From Rhizophagus irregularis (taxonomy: Eukaryota; Glomeromycota; Glomeromycetes; Glomerales; Glomeraceae): 64,000 nt of DNA. Each line of letters starts with the position of its first letter. Position 1 is the first letter of the stretch. The notes under the pieces were generated by a model. It worked only from the letters and a program-made list of their open reading frames with translations, did not search any database and was not told where the DNA came from. This document shows, in pieces, positions 46,962-57,340 of this stretch. The stretch spans positions 930,001 to 994,000 of the forward strand of contig NC_089429.1 in the NCBI RefSeq assembly GCF_026210795.1, written 5' to 3'. A program made the position numbers and the translations under genes.

Positions 46962-48345
46962 TAAAATAAAATTCTTTACATTTACGAATTTTATCGTCAG
47001 ATCTGATTGGAAATTAAACATTTATGTATTGTTAAATAATCATTTGTCTATAATTTGTCTATAGTTTACAACTTTTAAATTCTATTTATTCATTGTACTT
47101 TATATATATATATTTCGTTAGTTTATTTGTGTTATTATATTATCAAATTACTTAATATTCGAATCACTATTACATATTTTGTCTTGTATTCTGTATTTAG
47201 GGACATGTTTTAAAACGATTTCGGTGGTTTAAAACATGTGTTAAAGTTAAAAAATGTTTTAAAACACTTCGATATTATAAATTTTAAATCTTAAATTTAG
47301 GTTAAAAAATCAATTTATATATAATAAAACGAAAACTGTTTTAGAACATGTTGTTTTAAATTACGTGCCATACCTATCTGTATTTTATCATTTGTGTATT
47401 CTAAAAATTACAAAAATAAAATCACATCTTTAAATTCATTATTTAAAATGTTCTAAATTCTAATAATTTTGGCAAGTTTGAGGTTGCCTTAAAAGTTGTC
47501 TAAACCATAACTAATTTTCTAATAGTGTACACAGAAAATTTTCTATGCTGATCACGTAATAAGAAAAAAAATCTTTTTGATGCAAATACACAATATTTAT
47601 TAGGACCAGTTGATCATCTTTATAAGTAACGAAAAAAATCAAACTTATTTTATGTCAAGCAGGAAAAAAAAAATTCTAATTTCGCTCTGAAATTATGTAT
47701 CACGTGATTGACGTGACAGATCAGCCACGTTTTTTTAAACTTTAACAAACCTTTTCCTTTCTCACAGTCTCACCCTTTCCCTTCCCCGTCTTTTTCACTT
47801 CCTCTTGTTAATTTATTAATCTTATTAGTTAAAAAAAAAAAATAAACTTCAGTTTTTTTGCTTTATATTAAATAAAAACTAAAGGGGAGTTAGGACTATA
47901 AAATATAAAATATATGAAATGTGAATTATTTTGAACTTGTTCATTTCTAATAAAATCATGACATTCAGTTTGAATTTATAATAAATATTTTTCAACCATA
48001 ATTGAGTTAATTATGCAAATTTTTTAGTATCTTAATTTTATCATACCTTCAGAATTGTTATTTTTTGTACAGCAGTGAAAGGAGATGTTTTTTATATGAA
48101 AAGTTCTATATAAAATTTACATACAAATTTTATATAATTTTAAGGACCCAACATGGATTTTATGTAAATGTGTAAAATATGTCAATGTAGTTTTTAAGAT
48201 ATAAAACATATTTCATATAGTTTTAAATAAGTATTATTTAATATTATAAATTGTGAATTCAGTTTACTTTAGAAAATGTATTTATACAATATAAATTTTA
48301 AATAATATTTTTATATTTAAATAAAAAAATAAATAAGAATGTTTT
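46962..48345. other. Intergenic region between the CaaX ORFs, left part
   Basis: AT-rich; ACATGTTTTAAAAC appears in both orientations near 47200-47360. TCACGTGA lies at 47700-47707. No gene seen. Confidence 0.45.
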
Positions 48346-48840
48346 TATTTAATTATCAAAAAAAAAACGTTGCGAAACGTTTTTTTTTTAATTAAACTAT
48401 CTAAAAAAACGTTTTCGCAACGTTTTTTAACAAATTAGCAAAAAAAAAAATGGTGTGAAACGTTTCTTTTTATTAAATTTTCTATTAAAAACGTTTTCGC
48501 AACGTTTTTTAACAAATTAGCAAAAAAAAAATGGTGTGAAACGTTTCTTTTTATTAAATTTTCTATTAAAAACGTTTTCGCAACATTTTTTAATAAATTA
48601 TCAAAAAAAAAAAAGTTGCGAAACGTTTTTTTTATTAAATTTTCTATTAAAAAACATTTTCGCAACGCTTTTTTAACAAATTTTCAAAAAAAAAGTTGTG
48701 AAACGTTTTTTATTAGATCATTTATCAAAAAAACGTTTCGCAACATTTTTATTTAATTATCAAAAAAAAATATTGTGAAACTGTTTTTTAATTAAAACTA
48801 TATAAAAAACGTTTTCACAACGGTTTTATTCAAAACATTT
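48346..48840. repeat. Tandem ~81-bp repeat with ACGTTTTCGCAACGTTTT core
   Basis: Units start at about 48409, 48491, 48572 and 48654, i.e. 81-82 bp apart, with degenerate copies on both sides. Each unit holds a GTTGCGAAACGTTTTT-type block and its near-complement, so the array is self-complementary like the two TGACGT arrays but unrelated in sequence. The minus-strand ORF at 48435-48665 is repeat-derived. Confidence 0.85.
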
Positions 48841-50733
48841 TCGTTAAAATACAATAATTTTGTTATCACCACATATTTTTTGTATATTTGATTGAATAAA
48901 TTACACCTTTACGTTATTTTAAGCGTGATTTTTCAAAATTATATTATATATTAGGCTTGTAACAAATGAAAAAAATGCTAATATTTTAACAAAAATTTTT
49001 TAATTTTTTAAAAAATAAACTGTTTGTAGTTCATAGAATATTATGTAGAGCCACAAAATTTAAATACATTACAATAGGAAAACATATCAATAATAATTTA
49101 TAAATAAAAGAATGTAATGATGCAAAAAGGTTAAAGAAAAAATATTTTTAACTTGTTTTTAAAAAAATTTTTAGGTATGATCATTTTATATGTTGCAGAT
49201 CAAAGATCATGGTTTTTTTTTGTATTAGATGATCGCTAAGAAAAGTTCGCAACTAGTACTACACGTCTTTTTTTTTATTATTTCTTTACAAACATTTTTT
49301 CAATTTGTAAATATTCTATAAAAAACTTTCAAGAATAATAATGTTCTAAATATAAACTAAATATTTATTTATTTATAAATAACTTTACATTCGTATAGAT
49401 TTATCCCTGATATGAGTACTACCCATTTGAGTACTACCTGCTACACAACTTTCTGTAAAAATTAATTTATTTTTAGCTCCATAAAAGAATTATCAAGAAC
49501 GTGCTGTTTTCGATAGAGGTCATTTGATAGGATCAGATTGTGCTCCCGTAAAGTGACACAACCTGGATCTAGAACACACTTTTTTTTTTGTATTTAAAAA
49601 GGTACAAAAACAAATGATTATCAATCACGTGATATTATACTACCTTACGTAAAATGAAACACTAAACACTAAGGGGAATATTTACAAAGAGACAAATAAG
49701 CTATAGATAATAAGAATCATTGCTAAGAATTTATGATAATCAGTAATCGAATAATAATAATGAAAAAAAAAATAAAAATAAAAATAAGCCAATTAACCAT
49801 TTTTAAAAATTGTTCAAAATTAATCAAACAATCATCACTTTTGCTTTTAATATTATTATTTATCTATTATTTACCCATTTTTTTTTTAATAAGATGATTG
49901 TGAAAACTCTTGCTGCTGCCGGAATAAACTCATCTGATGGAAAATTACTTTTCCATTTTTATTGCAAGCTATCCCAAATTTTTATGCTAAGCTGCTCAAC
50001 CAGACATATTATGATTTTCACTTTTACATCTTTTACATACTAGCTAGCACATCAATTAACAAAAAGATTTATTGAATATATTTGAACATATTATTATAAT
50101 ATATGATAATTGCTTTGATTTCATTTTGTAAGGTTTAATTTAAATATATCATAAATAAATTATTATCGTTATCACACGGAAATGTATCGTGACAATGACT
50201 GTAAGCAAAGAATACTTAGTTTCAAATTATGCATGAACGTGTACAAATAAAAAATTTAAAATCAAGAAAATTAATCTGTGCGACGGTCGATTTACTTGTT
50301 GGGAATATGGCCGACGTATCCGTAACGCATGAATATTATTACTATAACAGATAATAGATTTATACCAATCTTTAAATAATTTCTAAAAAAGGATATACCC
50401 GATATGACCTGGACAATTTTGAAACATAAAGGGAGAATATCAATAACAAAACAATACAATGCATGGGGGAGGAAATAATAATGAAAAATAAATTACATAA
50501 TAAGAAAACAATGTAAAGTATGTAAAATTCTAATTTTCTACGATGATAATAGATATTTTAAAAGCCTAAAATTTGTTTGTTTGATTTATTATAAATACGC
50601 TTTGCTTCGCCTTGTAAAATCCCATCAAAAGAAAAAAGTTCAAAGAACAAAAAAAAATAACTAATCAAATTAATCAAAGAAATCAAATAAATATTAAATT
50701 CTCAAAATTCTTTCTCAAGTAAATTAATCAAAA
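48841..50733. other. Intergenic region between the CaaX ORFs, right part
   Basis: AT-rich, with TCACGTGA at 49625-49632. The 77-codon ORF at 49810-50043 has no recognisable family. Confidence 0.45.
50590..50597 (+). promoter_or_regulatory. TATA box of CaaX peptide B
   Basis: TATAAATA begins 144 bp before the ATG at 50734, mirroring peptide A. The A-rich leader between them has repeated AATCAAA steps, also as in A. Confidence 0.4.
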
Positions 50734-50835
50734 ATGAATCCAACAACTATCACCTCTAAACCAATTGTTATTGTTACTTCCGAAATAACCGAAAAACCTG
50801 ATGGTAATCCTACAAACTCATGCTCTATAATGTAA
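50734..50835 (+). CDS. CaaX-box micropeptide B (33 aa), pheromone-precursor-like
   Basis: A 33-codon ORF, a diverged paralogue of the ORF at 46860 in the same orientation 3.9 kb away. It starts MNPTTITSKPIVIVTSEI, has TEKPDGNP (residues 19-26) and ends C30-S-I-M followed by TAA. The two peptides share length, MN start, a beta-prone Ile/Val/Thr-rich first half, TEK-P, a Gly/Asn/Pro/Ser-rich linker and C-[ST]-I-M. Selection for the C-terminus despite divergence elsewhere is what prenylated-peptide precursors show. The predicted fate is farnesylation at C30, removal of the last three residues, and carboxymethylation. The mature N-terminus cannot be told from sequence. The role as a mating pheromone is inference. 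Confidence 0.6.
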   Translation: MNPTTITSKPIVIVTSEITEKPDGNPTNSCSIM

Positions 50836-52197
50836 ACGGAAAATTCTTCTATGGGGACGGCACAAACGACTTAACGACTTCGGTTATCACATGAAGATCA
50901 ATTTTAACCAAAAAATTATACCTAATGACTATTCGTTACGAAATGGCCTGGAGCTATTATTTCTATTAAATTTCTTTATATCAACTTGTATCATATGTAT
51001 CATAAAAAAAATATCTTGTATAATTTAAAATATTATTTGTAATTTTGAATATTTTTTATATTTGTTTACTTTTTCATTAAAATAAAAATTTTTGATTTTA
51101 CGTATTATAACTGAAATTATCTAAATGTCCTTCTGTTGCGCTTCATTTTCAAAGATGCTTAATATTGTTTAATATTGTTTATTACACAGCAGCTGCCGTG
51201 TGATCAACTCCTTAAAAATGTGACCGTAAATCCAAACTATTTTTAATCACCATTGAGTACCAATTTTGCCGTAGCATGTCAATCCGGCTGATCATTTCAA
51301 ATTCTCGAACCTAAGAGGATTTTATTAACTTGTCCTGTCTTGTCCTGTCTAGCACTATAATAAGTACTATAATACTTCCGGAAAAAAAAAATTGTGCAGA
51401 TCATGCCCATATTTTGAAGCAAATTGAAATTCAAAATGTGTATTTGTTTTTTTATTGTAACATTATAATGATGTCAATGTAATGTTTTGCGTATAAAGAT
51501 ATAATTTTTTTTAATAACCTGCTGATTAGAATTTAATAATCATTTTTTATTCATGAGGAAATTAAGTGTCAGGATAAAAAAGTGTCGGGATAATGAATGT
51601 CTGGATTTTGAAATTTTAAGATTTCCATTTTTTTTTTGTTCGAAAAAGGACAAATAAGATCGTGATTCTAATGTTAAATGTAAAAAAAGGATGAAAATAA
51701 ATTAAGTAAATAAGACAATTTTCACAATTGCGCCAAGAACCTCTCCGTAGTTAAGATAAAATCCCCCTACCAACATATGCAATTTTCAATTGAAAAAAAT
51801 ACATAAACATTACTACCATTTTAATTATTGATTTTAAAAAACATTCGACATATTACAAATAATTGATAATTAACGATATGTTGTTTATGGTCGAAAAAAT
51901 TAATCTATCAATATGCTTTAAAATAAATATTCTATAAAAGACTAGACTAATTATTAATATATTTGTCTTGAAAAATTTAATACGAAACTTATTTGTGAAG
52001 TAAATATAAATTCTAGTTAATAATTCATGTTAAATTAAAAATTTGTTTGATAATATATGATTAATCTTATGATTTTGATTACAACATTGGCTATATTACT
52101 ACGTTGATACTCGGTGGCAAAAGTTTTCCGAAATAATTCATTAGATAATTCGATACCATAAGTATAGGAACATAATTAGAGTATTATGGATTTATGG
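50836..52197. other. Intergenic region
   Basis: AT-rich. Contains TTGTCCTGTC direct repeats near 51330 and GTGTCGGGAT-type motifs near 51570. No gene seen. Confidence 0.45.
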
Positions 52198-52432
52198 AGG
52201 ACCCAGAAATATATATATAGGGGTCAGGTGATGAAAAATTTTTTTTACTATGAGCTGTACGCATTTTTTCAGGGCCGGAATTATGATAATGTCAGTCGGT
52301 TTCTATATTAGGAAATAAAATTCTAACCGGCATTATCAAAATTACCTAAAAAAGGAAAGATTTTCATGATTTTTTTTTAGTTCAAAATACGCAAACTCAA
52401 ACCTGACCCTTTTATATATATTTCTGGGTCCT
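52198..52432. mobile_element. hAT-like MITE with 8-bp target duplication
   Basis: A 235-bp element whose ends AGGACCCAGAAATATATATA (left) and its near-perfect complement (right) form ~32-bp TIRs. It is flanked by an exact 8-bp direct repeat, ATTTATGG (52190-52197 and 52433-52440). Eight-bp duplications are typical of hAT (and P) elements. It has no coding capacity. Confidence 0.85.
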
Positions 52433-52440
52433 ATTTATGG

Positions 52441-53360
52441 TATACATAGTAGAATTTACAGTGCTAAAATTACACGTGTAAATCTACGCTGATCAAAGGT
52501 GGAAAACTGGAAATCTGAAACCAAGTTATTGATAATTACTAAAAGTTTATAATTTATTTGCATTCATTATCATTTGCGCTGAATTATTTAGTTTATTCTT
52601 TTTAATCTTTTTAATTAAAAACTAATCATTTATTAATTAGCTTAAATAAAAAAAAATGGTAATAGAAGAGTATCAAAATTTATCAAATTTTTTGCAAAAA
52701 GAATTAAGTATTGAAAATTTTTTGAATTCCGAAAAATCGAATTAGCTTCATAGAGTTCTGGAATTCTAAAAAGTGTGTTTATTGTCAATAAAAACTATTT
52801 GCAATTTTTCCATTCTTAAGATCTTCAAAAATATTTTTTTTTTTATTGCCTAATAAAAGTAATAAAAATGATCAATTATAATTAGACTTATGAAAGTGGT
52901 GGCGTATTGGTGTATTATAATGATTTGTTGATAAAAAAAAACTTTAACCGAATTATTTTTACTATAATTTGAATAAGCTATTCTTATGGAAGGAATCAAT
53001 AGGAACACGTTAAGTTATAAAAATGAAAGTTGCAGAAATTTTTAGTCAATTAGTTTTTTATTACATAACAAGCAGGATAATATACGGGGATGAAAATAGG
53101 ATTAATCTATATTTTATCTTAATCCTCGGATTAATCCAAATTTTATCTCAGAAAATCCAGGGATTAATTTTCAGACTTTTAACGTGGACGGTGCTTCATA
53201 TTCAAAATTATATAGATTTTTTATTAATAATTTATTATGAAAATAATTAAAATAATCTATTAACCATAATTATTTTTATATATTATTTATTACATTTTAA
53301 TACTAAGAATAAATATAAATATTGTATTAGTATTAATAAAACTATAACATACAAACAAAG
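52441..53360. other. Intergenic region
   Basis: AT-rich. The ORF at 53023-53250 crosses GGATTAATC repeats and is not credible. Confidence 0.45.
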
Positions 53361-53656
53361 TTAAATAATAAAATGGTCCTCTATTTTTTGTTTTTTTTTT
53401 GTGCTGCCCTTAGCCTTTGCGTGAAGGTAGTATGGATTAGCTGATATATCTCGAGAATGAAATGTCAAATCTGGATCTCCATATTCGCAATTCATCCATC
53501 CGCCGGTATCCATTACGGTATTACCCGAATTATCTGTAGCCCAAACTTTGAAGATAAAAACACAAATACACCGAAAGTAGCATTGAATGCTTCAATTTGT
53601 TCAAGTGCTATAATACAAATTATGGCAACAATGATTAGAGGAATGGAAAGTTTCAC
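53361..53656 (-). pseudogene. Decayed small secreted-protein gene
   Basis: Reading leftwards from 53656, one frame gives a hydrophobic leader KLSIPLIIVAIICIIALEQ then IEAFNATFGVFVF, a convincing signal peptide, but its first codon is GTG, not ATG. A +1 shift in a T-run near 53585 leads to a second frame with KVWATDNSGNTVMDTGGWMN, CEYGDPDLTFHSRDISANPY and YLHAKAKG, ending at TAA 53361-53363. Together these look like one small beta-rich secreted protein with a lost start and one frameshift. I do not recognise a named family. An upstream exon supplying the ATG, or a sequencing error in the T-run, are alternatives. The plus-strand ORF at 53457-53678 is its shadow. Confidence 0.55.
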
Positions 53657-54551
53657 GTTGAGAAAAGTGATTAGTTAATTTGCCTGTGCTATTATCAGAT
53701 TATATATACATTTTTGATATGTAAATATATTATACATTAGATTATCAAAAAGTCTCCCTTTTCATATGATATTTACCATCAATAATAAAGATAAAAGTCT
53801 AATATTTACTTCTAAAATCAATCCCCACATCTCTATAAAAATGAACGTGTTAATTTCATTTTATATTTGTGTTCATCTGTAAAAAAGCCTAAAAAAAACA
53901 CCATTTTGTCTGATTTATGTCGTATTACAAAAAAAAACTGAAAAAGGAAAGTTTGAAAAAAAGAAAAAAAATCTGAAAAAAAAGGTTGAAAAAGGAAAGA
54001 ATTTGAAAGTGAAAATTCTAAACAACTAGATGATCGATCTAAAAAAAAAAAGACCGGAAAAAAAAATTAATAATAAAAAAAGGGGGGGGAAAATTAAAAC
54101 AAGAGGACATTTCCATGGAGAGCTTCTTTCCAGAACATCAGGAATTTTTTTTCACGTAAAATCCACATGGTTAAATATTGTGGAATTATAGAATAGTTCC
54201 AATATTTTCAAATAACCTGTGACGAAACACATGGTATTTTTGACGTAGATCCATGTAGGATATATTGGAATGTACATATTTTCTGAACTAATCCATATGG
54301 AATTACGTGGACCGATCTACCTAAAGATTTCATGATGAAGATCTTGCAAAAAATGACTTATTTACAAATAACTAATTTTTTTTAATGACATGATTTCTCT
54401 TTTTTTTATAAAAATATCTGTTCTAGAGTATATTTTTTATTTGTGTGTTAAATTTTCTTCATTTTAAAGGAATGTGAAGATTACATTTTACGACCTATTT
54501 ATTCTTTAAATAACTTTCGTAAATATTAATTCTCAAGTTTTACATACATAT
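53657..54551. other. Intergenic region
   Basis: Contains A/G-rich stretches at 53930-54100, otherwise AT-rich; no gene. Confidence 0.45.
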
Positions 54552-54710
54552 GTTGTGTCCCAAATCTCAATATGCCCCAAATTGACGATAATCATCGATG
54601 ATTACTATATGTGAAAAGTAATGCCTTGAAAATTCTTAAGGCATTATAAAGATGGGCCGATAATTTAGGCCGATCGTTGATTTGGGGCAATCGTCAACTT
54701 GGGGCACAAC
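54552..54710. mobile_element. Foldback MITE with GTTGTG...CACAAC ends
   Basis: The left end GTTGTGTCCCAAAT and the right end TTGGGGCACAAC are inverted copies. TGCCCCAAATTGACGAT and GATTTGGGGCAATCGTC form further inverted pairs inside. I see no clear target duplication. Confidence 0.6.
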
Positions 54711-54908
54711 ATTAATTACGTCAACTTGCTTTATTGACATAAATCAAATATAAAAAAAAGATATAGTAATTCGAAATTACACTGCCTAGCAATCATAATA
54801 AAAAGGCTTATTTTATTTATTTCATTTCATTTTCATTATTTTGAAATATGTCGTAATTAATAAATTTTGAAAGAGAAGATTACTAGATTATGAATTATTA
54901 TCAGCATT

Positions 54909-55287
54909 AGAGTTCCAATCCGTCATCCGACGGATGATCAATCTCTTCTCATTTATTTTTGGAAAGAGACATTTATGTTTCATAATTTATAATTTAGGAA
55001 CTGCATTCGATGTAAGGTGATCAGACTATGCATTATTTAATTAATTGAACATAAAATAAATGGGGTGAAATCTTAGTCGGATTGAAATTTTCATTTTTCG
55101 GATGATATTTTAATCCGTTCCTAATTTCTCCTCACTTTCATTTTTGAAAAAAAAGTTTATTTATTAAATTATATACTGTATTATGCTCTTAGGATATCCT
55201 TAAAAAAAAAATGCTCTTTTATATTAATTAAATGAGCGTACAACTGTCAAAATGTGATTATCCGTCGGATGACGGATTGGAACTCTA
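54909..55287. mobile_element. MITE with 26-27-bp TIRs and 9-bp target duplication
   Basis: The TIR begins AGAGTTCCAATCCGTCATCC on the left (54909-54935) and its perfect complement closes the element (55260-55286). The flanks carry the exact direct repeat ATCAGCATT (54900-54908 and 55288-55296). A 9-bp duplication suggests a Mutator-like element. The ends also lie next to TA, so a mariner-type origin is the alternative. There is no coding capacity. Confidence 0.85.
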
Positions 55288-55296
55288 ATCAGCATT

Positions 55297-55889
55297 TAAA
55301 AGAAAGCTTCTAATATAAAAATTATAAAATTTATAATGTAATAAAAATTATAAATTCTTAATTGCTTCTTCACTTTCAACATAATCCAATCCCAAAATTC
55401 AAAATTTCTTGTCCAAGATATAAGATTTGCATTAACCAATACAAAAAGGAATTGATTCAAATAAGGATCAGGTAAAAGGATTTTGATTGATTGATAGTGG
55501 TCCAGGATTAATTAGATTGAAATCAAAAAATTTGCAATCTATGGACTTATATTATAAAAATCAAGAAAAAGAAAAGTATAATCAATTACAGAGTTATAAT
55601 AAAATAATTTGTTACCGAAAATTTTTCATGTAATTATTAATAAGGCACTAAACATCATATGTCACATGATGTATAATATATAAAGTAAATTTATTAATCG
55701 GCTGATGGCTGATTTTTTAACAGCTAATTTTTGATCGGTTAAATTAAAATTTTATTGCAAATATATTTATTCAAAATAATCTTATTTAATGAAATTTTAT
55801 TTGCAAATATTAAAATTTAAGTCCCACATTTTCGATTTTAAACAAAAAAATCACTATTTATTTTAATGAAATGATACATATAAGATGCT
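55297..55889. other. Intergenic AT-rich DNA
   Basis: No gene seen. Confidence 0.5.
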
Positions 55890-56275
55890 AATAAAAAAAG
55901 AAATAACAATGGAGTAATGGAAAGTAATAGAAGAAGAAAGGGAGTAAAAAAGAGTAATAAGAAGTGATAGGAAACAAAAAGGAGAAATAGGACATGATGG
56001 ATGATGAAAAAGAGTGATGAGAGACGAAAAGAAGTGATGGGAGATGAAAAGGAGTGATGGAAGATGAAGAGAAGTGATGGGAAACGAAAAGAAATGATGG
56101 GAAGTAAACAGGAGAGAAAAAGAAATAATGGAAAATGAAAAGATGTAATAGAAAATAATGGGAGACGAATAACGAGAAGTAATATGAGGTGAAAAATGAT
56201 GGGAGACAAAAAATAAAAAATGATCATGATAAGAGGTTGGGTAATGATAGGAAACCAAGTAAAAAATAAAACCAT
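55890..56275. repeat. Purine-rich minisatellite (GTGATGGGAAACGAAAAGA-like)
   Basis: Imperfect tandem units of ~18-20 bp, A/G-rich on +, for example GAGTGATGGAAGATGAA and AAGTGATGGGAAACGAA. The two overlapping minus-strand ORFs (55838-56275) are His/Ser/Phe/Leu repeat translations and not real genes. Confidence 0.85.
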
Positions 56276-57022
56276 AAAGTAAAAAAAAAATGAAGTTAGT
56301 AAGAAACGAAATATAAGATAAAACGAAATAAAAAAAATAAATAAAAAATAAAAAGCATACCTTTATTAATTGTAGAACCGAAAGAACTAAAATATCTAAA
56401 AAAAATGAAATAAATTAGTGAAAAATGAAATAGTATGAAACAGAAACAAAATAAAAAAAATTAAAAAATGAGTAAGAAACGAGAAAAACAACTGAACCTT
56501 AATTACCTTAATTGCAGAACTGGAAGGACTAAAGGACCTAAAAATGATGATATAGAGTTAGTAAGAAACAAAGTGTAAGCAGAAATAAAAATAAAAGGAA
56601 AGAAAAATACCTTGAGACTGAAAGAACTGAGGAAACGAACCCTATACTGAAAACGAGATTCGATAAACAAATAAACATGACGCGATCATGTGGCCAATTT
56701 GGCCAATCAAAAATAATAAATCCGTCACGTGATCGAAGACTTATATAAGAGAAGTAACGTAATAGATCATGTGACTTTACGTTACTTACTTAGCCAATTT
56801 CCGTTACTTACTTTCTATATATTCACTCTCAATAATTGCTTTTTTATTGATTACTGAATTTTGAAATCGACTATTAAGACTGATCAAACTAATCAAATAA
56901 TCATATTTCTAAATATTAAGTTCTTGCTTTTTTTGTTACACTGCCAAAAAAATTTTGTGTTTATGATTATGATGATTAATTTAATAGGATTTCTTTTGTG
57001 TCACAATTTTAGGCACAACCAT
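56276..57022. other. Intergenic DNA upstream of kinase 3
   Basis: A-rich and gene-free. A TCACGTGA palindrome at 56725-56732 lies about 610 bp upstream of the kinase ATG. Confidence 0.45.
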
Positions 57023-57193
57023 TTACCGTAACATATAATTAAATTCTACCCACGTGACCGGTGACATTTAAGGGGATGTTAAAAAAATAATTTTGGGAGG
57101 TCCCTCAGATAAAATAAATATCAACAGTGAAAAAGCGCGGCGGCGGTGATGAATGTTTTTAGGTCACGTGGGTTATAAATTAATGGGAAAGAT
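57023..57193. mobile_element. Candidate MITE carrying two CACGTG boxes
   Basis: A 171-bp segment lies between exact 11-bp direct repeats GGCACAACCAT (57012-57022 and 57194-57204). Inside, CCCACGTGACC (57049) and GGTCACGTGGG (57163) are inverted, embedded in loosely complementary AT-rich ends. The centre includes GCGCGGCGGCGG. The E-box cores are 171 and 285 bp upstream of the ATG at 57341, so the insertion may have supplied regulatory sites. Confidence 0.6.
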
Positions 57194-57340
57194 GGCACAA
57201 CCATGGAAGTTATGTGGACAAATTTACACTGCATGGAATTTGGTGTAATTGTTATTACGCCAACTTCTTTTTTCCAACGCGTCGATCACAATATTTTTTT
57301 TTAAAAAAAAAAAGTTTCAAACAAAAAAAAAAATTCAAAC

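Noticed and set aside
55838-56275. 131- and 145-codon minus-strand ORFs that resemble membrane proteins
   Set aside because: Complement of a purine minisatellite; apparent hydrophobicity comes from CTT/TTC/TCA repeats in two frames at once.
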